Shown here piece by piece: positions 1 to 12,700 of a DNA stretch of 64,000 nucleotides. Below the pieces are notes generated by a model that saw nothing but the letters and a program-made list of their open reading frames with translations, did not search any database and was not told where the DNA came from. The position numbers and the translations under genes are program-made. Every line of letters starts with the position of its first letter. Positions within the stretch are counted from its first letter, which is position 1. Origin of the DNA: Euborellia annulipes (taxonomy: Eukaryota; Arthropoda; Insecta; Dermaptera; Anisolabididae); the NCBI GenBank assembly GCA_023213315.1, contig JAKCPI010016871.1:1-64000 (forward strand). The letters are read 5' to 3'.

Positions 1-1062
1 TTATTTTTCAATCGATTTTAATAAAATTTAAAATGACGCTTCTCTAGGATGTAAATAATTGAAAAATAGTATTTTCAGAAAGTTCTATTGGCTCCTACCA
101 GGGGAGGGATCTCTCCCCCCCCCCCCTTCTAAAATGTATTTTTCAATCGATTTTATTAAAATTTAAAATAGTCATATCTCGAGACGCCGCCAGCCAGGGC
201 CTACCATTGCTAGTTTATTATAAGTTAAGATTAAAAACGCGATTTTATTACACTAAATTGAATAATTTTCGGAAAATTTTCAGTTAAGGTGCGCGTCTCT
301 GGGTGTTAATTTTGGGAGTTTGCGGCCACAATTTTGAAGCTATCGACCTCAAATTTTTTTTTAAATTAAAGCTATTTATAATATCTACAACTTATAAAAG
401 ACCTTTTTTTGATTTTCGAAAAAATAATTTATTTTTTTTTAGATTAATCGCATTAAATAAAAGATATTTTTAAAAAAATTCGCTCTATATCTTATAGATA
501 ATTAAATTAGTAATCATTGTGTTAAAAATTAATTAATTTTTTACCCTTAATTAATTACCTGGAAAAATTCAAATGAAATGGAATAAATCCCTTGTATCCC
601 TATGGGAAAAACTAACGCCATCTCTTGCCGCCTAGAGTAACTTGGTACTGAATCGTCTTCTAACGGCTTTTTGGGACGGGCACCTTAAACGTCTACGATC
701 CGAAAAAAAAGTTTCACTTGCATCGTGGTTTCTTAAAACCACACAATGATTTTTTTATTGTAGTAAATGAAAATAAAACTTTTTTTTTCTTTATTTTTCA
801 TTTAGTGAATATGTGAGTGTGATTTATTGAAAGAAAAGCAAAAATTTTCAATTTTCTCGTTATTAAAAGGTAATTATTAATAAATGCATTTGATCTCTAA
901 CATAGAATTCACCTGAATTTAAACTAATGCTTTTTTTTTAGGGCGCTTAATAAATAAATAATTAAATGATTATCGAAGAACTAAAAGCGAGATGAAGAGT
1001 GATGTGCTCAGTTACTAGCGATGGTGAAAAAGCAAAATTTTTCTAATTCTTTAAATTCTACT
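1..1062. other. Non-coding AT-rich flank
   Basis: No gene seen. A 30-base stretch (ttttcaatcgattttaat and following) occurs at about 5-36 and again at 139-170, flanking a poly-C run, so this is probably an old repeat. Confidence 0.4.
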
Positions 1063-1324
1063 CATGGGCGTAGCCAGACATCCTGTTAGGTGGGGAAACC
1101 CCTCGTTAGGGCAAGAGGGGGGGGGGGTTGCGATTAATATATAAATAAATTATTAATTATTTATTTAAATATAAAAAAATTAAATTAATGTAGTGGATTG
1201 GGGCGTTAAAAAAATAATTTCGAATGGGAAAAATATATATTTGTTTGTTTGTTTTTTCAATTTTTAGGGCAAGCTAGGGGGGGGGGGGCAACGCCCCCCC
1301 TGACTCCCTCTGACTACGCCCATG
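1063..1324. mobile_element. hAT-type MITE, 262 bp, TSD ATTCTACT
   Basis: The ends are CATGGGCGTAGCCAG and the inverted CTGACTACGCCCATG. Perfect 8-bp duplications ATTCTACT lie at 1055-1062 and 1325-1332. There is no coding capacity. An 8-bp duplication with short ends fits the hAT superfamily. Confidence 0.8.
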
Positions 1325-1860
1325 ATTCTACTTATGCAGAATAAAAGACGCAAAGTTGACTGTGACGTCACAACTCATATATACTCATATACTCATATAT
1401 ATATATTCTAAGAAATTCGATCCTCACGAGTGAAATGCCAGTCAGGAAGAAATTTATTTGTAAATTTTAAATAGAAGTTTATTCAGAATGACAAACTTGC
1501 ACCTGTTTTTCTTGCAATACTAAACGAACGAATGGACATATTCTTTTCTCACCTTGCTCATCACAAATCCATATCTGGGAGGTCAGATCTCTTTATAAAT
1601 GGATAACCAGCAGGGACAAATTCAATTTTTGTGACAGAGAATTCATACCCATCATCAAGATCTTTATTTTACTAAACTAAAGAGAATAATACAAGCAGCT
1701 CGAGAGAAGGGCATCTACTCAATGCATTGAAGAGCTTTAAGAAGAGGGGCCCAAAGATGTTGACGAGAGATGTGGCAGTTCAACCATTAGTATGATAGAT
1801 AGACAGGAAGAGAGGATGTCAGCCAAAAGGAGAGCCTTTATCGAATAAAAGTCTCCATCC

Positions 1861-1904
1861 AGAAGACGTTTCGGTTTTACTTAAATAAATCCATCATCAG
1901 TTCT
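1861..1904 (-). ncRNA. Hammerhead-ribozyme-like motif
   Basis: On the minus strand: stem I AGAA, core CTGATGA, one extra T, stem II GG-A-TTTA/TAAA-A-CC, GAA, self-complementary ACGT, C at the cleavage position, then TTCT closing stem I (4 bp). It stands alone between 1333 and 2283, where no gene is seen. Confidence 0.5.
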
Positions 1905-2283
1905 TAAGATATGAAACGAGCATAAATAATAAATGTAATACAAAAACAAAAATATTTTTTTAATTATGAAAAATCAGATCTTACATTATTGGCAATCTCA
2001 AGTTGTAACCCTTTGAGATGCAGATAGAGTTGTTATATATAAATATATACAAAATTTTATAAAAATACAATATTTGCATATAAGATGTCATATGCTCATC
2101 AGTCAACACGGCCAAGACTCAAATGTATATAAAACGAACCCTCTGAGAACATTGACCCAATAATACATTTAAATAAAACTGAAATCTCACAAAAGCATGC
2201 AATTGACCTCTTTGCAAATGATAATTTTCTAACATAATTAATTTATAATATATTTTCAAATTACAAATAATGTTATAAACAAT

Positions 2284-3044
2284 TTTTACTTTCTCTTACC
2301 TCTATATTTGTTAATATATTAATATATAATATATAAAGAGAGAAAGTATTGGATTCAAGTCAAAAATTCAATGTCGAGATATGACGGATTTACACGTTTT
2401 GAGGTCGCTTGAATCCAAAAAAGTGGTTTTCGCGATATGGTCTATCTGTGAACCAAATATCTCAAGAACGAAAAGAGCTAGGAAGTTGAAATTTTATATT
2501 TAAGTTAGGCACCCCCAAGGGACGTGACACGAAGCTTTTGAACAAAATCGGCCAAAGAGTACTAGTACTTTAATGCTCTTTAAAATGTATATTCTCATTT
2601 AGCCATTGAAATCTTCTGAAGATCACTTTACTCTTGTACTCCATAGGAAAGATAGGAGAAATGGTTGCCATTTTAACAAAAAAAATATAAATCTTTTATT
2701 TCATTCGAATGAACACTGAGGGACAATATTAAGTCCCACCGATGCGTTTTCTACTTGTGATTATTTCATTGTTTTTAAAAAAATATTTTCTATTTTTTAG
2801 GCATGGTTCAAACTTAGAAAATTTCCAATAAAGATTTTCATTTTCTTTTATAAAAACAATGAAATAATCACAAGTAGAAAAAGGAAATGGGTGGGACTTA
2901 ATATTGTCCCTCACTGTACCATACTGTCGGAAACTAAATATATGTCGACACAAAAAATCTGGTGTGACAAGCACAGAACACAACTTTCGATTACCGAAGG
3001 GTAAGAGAAAGTTGTGTGCTGTAAGACCAGATTTTTTTTTATTG
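2284..3044 (+). mobile_element. Helentron-like non-autonomous element (copy 1), interrupted
   Basis: It opens with the AT-rich hairpin ctttctcttacc...gagagaaagt. The conserved body follows (ctcaagaacgaaaagagcta, agtactagtactttaatg). It ends in the palindrome ctggtgtgac...accagatttt. The family normally carries a GTCT microsatellite, shortened here. A small MITE sits at about 2715-2917. The class is inferred from the layout: terminal hairpins, GTCT microsatellite, no coding. Confidence 0.55.
2715..2917. mobile_element. Palindromic MITE inside Helentron-like copy 1
   Basis: The ends are cactgagggacaatattaag and the inverted cttaatattgtccctcactg. Inverted arms extend about 60 bp and include tctacttgtgattatttcat. 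The element-free sequence is visible in the other copies. The target duplication is unclear. Confidence 0.65.
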
Positions 3045-3449
3045 AAATTTTAAGCATGAATAACACGATAATTTCAATATTCAAATTTCTTGTTAACTTA
3101 ATAAATATAACACGTGTTCTTATCACTGGTCTTCGGAAGTCTACCTTAATTATTATCTAACAATGTTATTATATATATGGTCCCTGTTACGCATTAGTAT
3201 GTCAAGCGCCAACTACCAAGATATGAGAAAATTAACATTAAAGTTTTTTGTTTTCATTGGATTTATATATAATTTTTTTTGTCAATTGTGCAAGTAACAT
3301 TAAATATAAATTTTTTTAGGACATATTTCATAAAAAATACTTTTAATTATAGCATTTGAAACAATATTCCGTGATTAACTCAATTTTTCATTTTTTTGGC
3401 GCTTGACACACTAATGCATAGGTCCATATATAACATTCAGTCTTGAAAT
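3045..3449. other. 3' flank of the GPCR gene
   Basis: Non-coding sequence downstream of the minus-strand stop. No feature is recognised with confidence. A minus-strand AATAAA occurs only about 400 bp downstream, in a low-complexity tract. Confidence 0.3.
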
Positions 3450-3714
3450 TCATGGACAGCATGCGCAGAATGATTTTCGTAAATGATGGCTTGGCAGTAG
3501 TACACAAAACGGCCTTAGAGCGCCGAGAACATAATGCCCGAGTGCCAGGACCAGCGTAATTCGTGGATGACCCGCGAGGTCAGCAAGTGGCGGTAGATGG
3601 AAAGGCTCCCAGGTGGTTGGCGTTTGGCGGAGATACGCCAACGACAGGAGGGTGCGCGTTAATGAGAAGAGGATGTACGTGAGAGAGAGGCTCAATACCA
3701 TCGACAACTCTTGA
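3450..3714 (-). CDS. GPCR exon 6 (TM6, TM7, C-tail, stop)
   Basis: 87 residues and a TGA. The acceptor is TTTGTTCCAG. TM6 is LSLTYILFSLTRTLLSLAY; after a Pro-rich loop, TM7 runs into GALRPFCVLLPSHHLRKSF and ends CACCP. This resembles the TM7-helix 8 boundary, with P310 at the NPxxY proline but no Asn or Tyr. The exon is clearly more GC-rich than the surrounding intron. Confidence 0.85.
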
Positions 3715-6700
3715 CTGGAACAAACAAAAACAAACAAGCAATAATATTAGGGCATATGATTGAAATTGTTGATTTTTTAATTACTACCTGAAACGTATAC
3801 AAATATGCTATAATTATTAAATGAATAAGCGCCTACCTTTTTATAATATATGGTGAGGGAATGACGTTAAAAAATGTAATCTTTAAAAAACTTATGTTCA
3901 AAATAGTTTCAACAATACATCCTTTCTTTAACCATTCGCTTTAGTGTATGTTGTCAATAACAATTTTGCCAACTTGTAAAAAAATTAAACCGGGGATTGG
4001 TAGAACTTCAAATTTCGCTCCAATCACACTGTTTTAATACAGTGAGGAAATGACGGGATTTTTAAGGACAAGTTTTAAAGTATTTTTAATAATTTTTCCT
4101 TTCGCCTTTTTTAAATTAAAAACTTATGAAGATACAGCCAATACTATCATATATAAGAAAAACATATAACCAAGTATTTATTAATTTAAATAAGCGAAAA
4201 ATGTAGGTACCGCAGGGAGTCGCACCACGGATCTGTCGATTTACGCTCAACATGCCCTACTGGACCACAGTACCGCACTCGCTTATTTAAATTTGATAAA
4301 TCGACAGATCCGTGGTGCGACTCCCGGCGGTACCTACATTTTTCGCTTATTTAAATTAATAAATATTTGGTTATATGTTTTTCAAAATTACCTCATGGAC
4401 CAACACATGATATATATAATTCTTTATCATATATAAGCAGTGGCGTACCGAGGGGAGGGGGCGGTCCACCCCAGGCCCCGAGCCGGTATAGGCCCTATAT
4501 ATTAAAAAAAAAAAAAAAAAATGAAAATTTCCCTTTCAGAGGCCCCGGGGCCCTTACGGCAGGGCCGGATTTAGGTGCGAGAAAAATTTTGGTCCCGTGC
4601 AAGGGAAAATGTCCCGCGAGGCGGCACACGGGAAAAAATTTTGGTTTCGTGGGGGAAAAATTTTGGTTCCGCACAAGAGAAAATGTTCCGCGGGCGGCAA
4701 AAATTAAGTGTCTCTAAAAAAAAAAAATATTTTTTCGGAGGGGAAAATTTGGTTCCGCGAAAAAATTTTCTAAAATTTTTGAGATCAGGGAAAATTTTTA
4801 GGAGGGGGCGGCAATAAGATAGCAAACAATTGGTAAGGAATTTTTCGATTTAAGTTGTTGATTCTCTTTGAATTTAGCAGTTGGGACATAGTAAGGGAAT
4901 GATTTTTAGAGTACGTTCTTGGACATACCCTTTCTGTTTATCATATAAGAAACAAATTTCAGGATTCGCAGGGACTTTGCAGCCAGGAGATTAAATAAAA
5001 AAATCTTTTATTTAATTTTTATTTGCCGACGTTTCGGTCGCCAATCACGACCTTCATCAGGGCAAATATTGTTAATTATACACGATCTTAGGTATCTTAT
5101 TATTCATTGCAATTAAACACAATTTCTTTTTTAACTTTGATATGTACAAATGGGTATCATTTGAAGAAGAGACCTCCGAGCAGCAAGTAAATGATAACAT
5201 TTTGTACATATCAAAGTTAAAAAGAAATTGTGTTTAATTGCAATGAATAATAAGATACCTAAAATCGTGTATAATTAACAATATTTGCCCTGATGAAGGT
5301 CGTGATTGGCGACCGAAACGTCGGCAAATAAAAATTAAATAAAAGATTTTTTTTATTTAATCTCCTGGCTGCAAAGTCCCTGCGAATCCTGAGTAAATCT
5401 CCACAGCCAAAAACATCAATTTATCGGAAACAAATTTGTTTCATAATTTGGTACATTAGTTTTTATAAAAAACAAAAAAATTTCATAATTGACAAACATG
5501 CTCTGAGGAAATCATTAAAGACATCGATTTCGATTTTTTTTTTTTTTTTGAGAATCAACCATATATTTGTGTATTTGTCCAGCAACAAAACATAATTTGT
5601 ATAAATGTATTTATATTCAAAATTTTTTAAATTGTAATTTGCTCTTCCAGCTGGCCTGATGATGCTATAAAGAGCGAAATCGATTGCCAAGAGAATAAAT
5701 AATTTAAAAAAATAAACATCTGACGTTTTAACTTTAATTAACTTACCTGTTCAATATGTGAGGTGTTTTGCTTAGAAGTAAGCCCATTTTTGGGTATATG
5801 GATAGATAGATAGCTGAATTGAAAAATTACCTTATGACAGGTCATCATATTAATAAGAGTATTAATTCAATATCTAACGTTTTTTTTTTTAGAAACCAAA
5901 CATTAGACTAATATGAGCATATCGACTACACTTTTAAATTTCCCTATACATAGAGACAAACAAATATTATCAGATCTCTCTCTTTCTATTCATCCATCTC
6001 CATCATTCAATTGGCTTTGATTCATCTCATCTCATCTCTCTCCTTCCTGGTCCAATTCGAGGCGTCCACTTTTGCTTAAATTATCACCCACGTGTGCGTT
6101 TTATCATCATCAATTGACATAATTAGCCAATATCAGAGAGAGAGATTGCTATCTCCTAACTAATATATCATCCACTAACATAAATAAAACGGAAAAAAAC
6201 TTTTTTTTTTTAAATAATCAGAGTCTATGACCCCTTTCTCTTCGCCAACGTGCCAATATTCACTGCGCGTCAAAATAAAATAACGTAACAATTTGTTTCT
6301 TGTTTTAATCTACCTTAATAATACTCCAAAGGCGGATCCAGAGGTGTTTCTCGGGGGAGGGGGGTAATCTGGTGTGACTGTTCGCACAGCACACAATTTT
6401 TCTTTTCTTAATTTCGATAATTTAAAGGCGCATTTTGTACTTGTTTGCCAGAATATAAATACAAATCAAATTTTTAAGTATTAATTTGTAAAATTTTACA
6501 TTACAAATAAATTGTTTTTTTTCGAAAAATGTATATTTTTTCAAATCTCGGGGGGGGGGGGGAATTACCCCTTTTACCGGGGGGGGGTAAAGGGGGTAAT
6601 TCCCTCCTTTGTATCCGCCCTTGTGTACCAATTCAATAAACATTTAATATGAAATATCTTATACATTTCTAAGTAAATTCAACACAAATACAAATCATTT

Positions 6701-9700
6701 TAATCAATTTAATACATATGTCGATTTTCAATTTGAGGGACAAATCAACATAAGCTCGATATGTTTTGTTAAATTAAATAAAAATTTCGTTTTTATAAGA
6801 ATTTTCAATAAAATAGACAGAGAAAAACTGAAATGGAAAGATTACTTTAAAATTTCAGAAATTTGGTGTTAATAAATAAATCTCGACATTTTTGTCTTTA
6901 TTTTATTTAAGGGGGGGGGGCAGATTGTGACATAGCTCATAGCTTTTTTTTATAAAGAGGGGAAAAAGCCTTCGAATTAAAGGCAGTCTTAACAAAAAAA
7001 ATAATTGCCCGTCGCCATCGCCCTATCTAATTTTGTTTCGTTTCATCCCTTTATAAACATTTAATTTTTTTTTTCTTGCTTCTAGAGGGGGGGGGGGTAG
7101 CTGCCCCCCTGCCCCTCGCTGGGTACGCCCATGTGTGTTATTAAAGATTATTGCTCTTAAATAAGAATCGCCAACCTTCGATATGATGGAGCTTTAGTTG
7201 TCTCGTCGTCCGTAGAATTGCTTGGGAAATAGAAACGTCTGTAGGCAGCCACTACTGTCCCGTATAAGATGAAGCCTGGAAATTATAAAACAATCATTAT
7301 TAAAAGTGATATAAAAAAAATTAAAAAATTGGTGTGACTAACACACAACTTTCTTACCTTCGGTAATCGAAAGTTGTGTACTGTGTGTCCCAGATTTGTG
7401 TGACATATATTTAGTTCCCGACAGTACGAACATTTGAATTAGATAAAATTTATAAGTATGGGAAAATATTTATATTTTGTTACCATGGCAACCATTTCTA
7501 CTATCTTTCCTATGAAGACAAGAGTAAAGTGGTCTTCAGAAGATTTCAATCGCAAAATGAGAATATACATTTTAAAGAGCATCTAAAAACAATTGATTTT
7601 GAATAAAAAAAATCGTTGGAGCAAATTTTGAGAAAATCGAAAAAAAACTGAAAAAGTACATCAGTAAAGACTAGTACTCTTGGCCGATTTTGATTAAAAG
7701 TTATTTTTGGTCCCGGGGGTGTTTATCTTAAATATAAAATTTAGCCTCATAGCTCAATTCCTTCATGTTAAAATTGAACACACACCCACACACACACACA
7801 CACACCCACACAAGACAACCATGTCGCGAAAATCACTTTTGGATTAGGGGACTCAAAATGAAGATCCATAAATCTCGACATCGAATTTTGAATGAACAAT
7901 ATTCTTATATATATTAATATATAATAGGAGAGAAAGTAAAAATATATAAAAAATTAAATAAACAAATTAAGAGGTAATCTCAAATCTAACTAACTATTCT
8001 TATTACTTTCTCTTACCTCTATATATATTAATATATATAGAGAGAAAGTATGGGATTCATCGATGTCGAGATATGATGGAGAAAGGCGTTTTTATGACCC
8101 CAGAATCCAAAAAAGTGGTTTTCGCGACATGGTCTGTCTGTCTGTCTGTCTCTGTGAACAAAATATCTCAATAACGAAAAGAGCTACGAGGTTGAAATTT
8201 TATATTTAAGTTAGGCACCCCCATGGGACGTGACACGAAGCTTTTAAACAAAATCGACCAAAGAGTACTAGTACTTTACTGATGTAATTTTTCAGTTTTT
8301 TTTTTCGATTTTCTAAAAATTTGCTCCAACGATTTTGATTAAAATGAATAAATCAATTATTTTTTAGATTAAAATGTGTATTTTGCCCTTGATATCTTTT
8401 GAAGCACACTTGACTCTTGCACTTCATAGGAAAAATAGGAGAAATGATAACAAAATATAGATATTTTTCCATACTTATAAATTTTGTATCTAATATAATA
8501 TATCGGCGGAAACTAAATATATCTCGACACATAAAATCTGGTATGAAAAGCACAGAACACAACTTTCAATTACCCATAGGTAAGAGAAAGTTGTGTGCTA
8601 TGCGACCAGTAGTCATATCAGATTTTTTCAAGTGATGCTGCAGATTAGAGGAATGAACTTCATTTCAGCAATTCCTCTAATCTGCAGCATCGCCTGAAAA
8701 AAAAACTACACAAAAAAATTTTAGATATATAATATTACAGGCGTAACATCATTTTTAAGATTATTCACATCTTGTATAGCTAATATATTTAAGGAGGTTC
8801 AGGAGCGACGTCTAAACGTACTTAAAAAAAAAAAACTAGATTATTATAAGGAATTTTTCAATGCGGTTTTTTTTTAAATTTTTGAAATTTTAAATTCATA
8901 AGAGATTATTGGGACATCGAGCTATAATTTGTTTAATGACTTATTAAAAAATTATCGTAATTAATTTTTTTGTTATCAAGCAAATACAAAAAAACAATCT
9001 GTCCCAATAATCTTTAATTTTTTTTAAATTTAAAAATGAATTTATTGTTATTATTAATCACATATTAATTAAGAAATTTTTAAAATAAGCTTTGATGATT
9101 TATTTAAAAATCAACTGTCAAATTAGTTCAGCATTCTTGCAATAGATGGCAGGCTAGTCTAACAGCCGATCCCCTTTTAGCCTATATTTATATATTTTTA
9201 TACTTTTATAAGAGATACATAATATATAATAACATTTATAAAGTATTTATTGTTAAAAGATCAATGAAAATCAACCAAATGCATTTAATATTATTAGCTA
9301 CCATTCTGACATCTCTTGGCAAATTTTTGAATTACTTGATTTTTTGGGTATACTTTTTATAACACACAACGCCATCTTATGGCGGGAAAAACATGCGTAA
9401 CCACTTCGCTCACGTAGCCCCTTTATAATGATGTTCAATCAAATCGGTAACTAAATATATCTCGATTAAAAAAAAAAAAAATAATCTGGTGTAAGAGACA
9501 AGTTGTGTGTTGTGCGGTCAGCCACACCACATTTTTGTGTCTTGAAACAAATTAAATAGTTTCATAACATTACACATCAGTGTTTTTTACCTTAATAAAA
9601 AAAAAAAACGATCCCAGTTAAATGAAAAATTGTGAGATATGATATTAAAATAAATTTTTATTAGACGATAAATAAAGCAAGTTTTTGATGGGTGGTGGTG

Positions 9701-12700
9701 GGGGGAGAGAGGGGGGGAGTCTCTCCTCAATGAACTTGCGAGTTCAATGAGCCAATTAGCAATAAGTAAGATTAATTCCAGCCGTTAGCTTAGCTTAGCT
9801 TTTAATCTATATAGAAGCGGATCGTTTGGGCTCATTTATAATAATTTTAAGCCCTCTTTGATATACAAATCGCTCTTCAATCATTTCAAACAAAAAAAAA
9901 AAATTTTTTTTTTGACATTTATTTATAGACATTTTGTCATTTTTCTAGATATCAATATTTTTATTTTTTTTTTTTTGATAAACCCTGGCTTGTGTCCACC
10001 CACTGGGTGAATGGAATGAGAGATGAAGGGAACGCAAATTCACATAAACACAACACCTTTAAAAATTAAAAATTTTAACATCATAAATAGGGTGTTAAAA
10101 AGTAAAATAATAAACTAGCGTTGAAAAAAAATGCAAGTTTTAACATTTTACTTTTTAACACCAGGTGTTAACGATCCATAGCTACGTTTTCTGTTTGTTC
10201 GTGTTTTTACACCTTGCGCCAAGGGCGGATACAAGGGGGGTAAAGGGGGTAATTACCCTCCCCCCCCCGAGATTTGAAAAAAATACCTTTTTTTTGACAA
10301 AAAATTTATTTTGAATGTAAAATTTTAAAAATTTGATTTGTATTTATATTCAGTCAAACAAGTACAGAATGCGCCTTTAAATTACCGAAATTAAGAAAAA
10401 ATAGTGTGCTGTGCGACGGTTCACACCAGATTACCACCCCCCCCCCCCCCCCGAGAAACACCTCTGGATACGCACTTGCCTTGCGCATGCGCATTACAAA
10501 CTTGATTTGTTATTTTCAAACTAGTAGGCTTATCTGACACACAGGCGTTAAAAATCTATTCTCTAAACCAGTGGTTTCCAAACTTAAAAATATTTAAGTA
10601 TAAAGCGAATTGTGGCTTTTATATAAATTAGATTAATGAGATGAAGAGGATGCAGCCAATAATAAATAAAAAGCATCTATTTTGTTAACACTCTTTATTT
10701 AGGAACGTTTCGGCCATGATCAACAATGCGATCTTGCTCTGATCATGGCCGAAACGTTCCTAAATAAAGAGTGTTAACAAAATAGATGCTTTTTATTTAT
10801 TATTGGCTGTATCCTCTTCATCTCATTAATTTAAAAATATTTAAATCGTATGACGCCCCCCCCCCCCCATTTTAAAAAATAATACAGAAACAAAAATTTT
10901 TAATGTTAAAAAATATAAATTAAAACGCTGCTCTAAACAAAGTTTTAACAGCGACGTTAACATGTTGCTTTTATTTCAAAACTGTCAAAAACATAATCTT
11001 ACTTAATTAATAATTAATTAATTATTAATTTATTTATTTATTATTAATTTTTAAAAAAGGGGGGAGGGGCCTAAAAAAAAAAAAAAAAAAAAAATAATCT
11101 TACTTTTTTGGTTAAAGACGTCATTTTGATGCATTAAACGCGGCGTTAAAAATAAATTAAAGATACTCTCTGGATGACGTTAAATTTTTAACACTTTGGA
11201 CTAAATGTTAACTCTTTGCTGTTAAAGTTTTTGCTTACAAAATAACAATCAACTCCAAGCAAAAACGTTAACTTCTAACATCTGTAAACAACATTAATTC
11301 ATTTTAACACTTCATTGCCTCAAATAGCTATTCTGTTAACAAAAACTTTAAACCAAAACGTTAACATTTAGTAAATAGTGTTAAAAATTAATGTCATGTC
11401 TAGGGAGGTGCCTTTAATATTTTAAAGTCGTATTTAAAATAAAAATGCCGTTCTTAACCTAAAAAGTAAGGTTATGATTTTGAGCTTTGAAATAAAAGCA
11501 ACATGTTAACGTCGCTGTTAAAAATTTGTTTAGAGAATAGCATTTTTTTAACGCTGATTGTTTTTACATTTCTTTTTAACACCTATTTTAACGTCTGTTT
11601 TTAGAGAATAGATCTGAATTTCAGGCAAGGGATGTTAAAATGAATTAACGCTGCTTTGTTAGAGATGCTATTTTAAAATCACCAAATTACCGAGTGGTAA
11701 AAAGCGGAAGGCGATGACTGTAGAGAGTTTAATTCTCGCCTGTCCATCGACGAGTGTGCAAACAGGATGGTCCAGATGGGGACGAACGATTGAAGCAAAA
11801 GAGAACTCGATTAGGCTTAACGAGATCGCAGACCAAACAAGAAGAAGAGCCTTTAAGAAGAAACCTTAAAAAAAAAGAAGACAAATAATATATAAAACTG
11901 GTCGAAGAGCATATCACTTTCTTTTAATATGGCACACCGTTTTTGCGGACTCAAAACGTGTATTTCCATCAAAATCTTTTGACATGAATGCAATCTATAA
12001 TTAATTAAAATGGAACCCGGGGGCCGTTTTAACCTTTTTTCTTCTTTTTTAAAAGGGACAGAAATAAAAAGGTGCTAAATGGTTTCAAAATAACACGTGT
12101 GAAAGATTATTGCATTCTGACCAGTCTAATTGCATTTCCTCCCGATCGATATCGAACTTTCGTTTTTGGGTCATTCCACGTCAAATCAACACACTTTTAA
12201 AACTCACCATCTCAGATTTCAATGAAATTTTGATCATAGTACAGTACAGTCAATAGGAGTCAGAAAAAGGCCCAATTTTAACTTGATATCTCAACTAGAG
12301 GTGGGCATTCCGTTCGCGAAGAATGGGTCGTTGAAGTGAACGGGTCGCGTTTTTAACCGTTCACAGGTCCTCCGTTCGTTGTTTTGGCCTGTCTTCGGTG
12401 AACGGCCGGTCTTCCGTTCATTTGATTGGCCGTTCGCCGTTCTCGGGTCCTCCGTTCATTTGCTTTATCCGTTCGTTCGGCGTACGGCCGTTCATTTGTT
12501 TTGGCCTGTCTTCGGTGAACGGCCGGTCTTCCGTTCATTTGATTGGCCGTTCACCGTTCTCCGGTCCTCCGTTCGTTGCTTTGACCTGTCTTCGGCGAAC
12601 GGCCGGTCGGTACGTCCGCCTCTCCGTTGTTTTTTTGTTTTGGGAAAGGGCCGTCCTCCGTTCGTTTGCTCTATCCCGTTCTTCGGCAAACGGGCAGTCA

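Larger units (their letters stand above)
4960..5426. mobile_element. Head-to-head palindromic retroelement with two hammerhead motifs, 467 bp
   Basis: An 11-bp duplication GAAACAAATTT flanks it (4949-4959, 5427-5437). Arms of about 195 bp (from aggattcgcagggactttgc) are inverted around a short centre at about 5155-5205. Each arm contains a complete hammerhead-like motif. A unique tail (gagtaaatctccacagcc) follows the right arm; the same tail appears at 48711-48741. The variable-length duplication fits target-primed reverse transcription. Penelope-like elements and retrozymes are known carriers of hammerheads. Confidence 0.7.

Noticed and set aside
4367..4825. ORFs rich in Lys, Phe and Pro at 4.4-4.8, 38.7-39.5 and 46.3-46.8 kb
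   Set aside because: They lie in MITE interiors with poly-A and poly-G runs and have no conserved domain.
10705..10765. Intact hammerhead in the 10.6-10.8 kb palindrome
   Set aside because: GAAACGTT is kept, but the CTGANGA box reads CTGATCA and no stem II loop is left.
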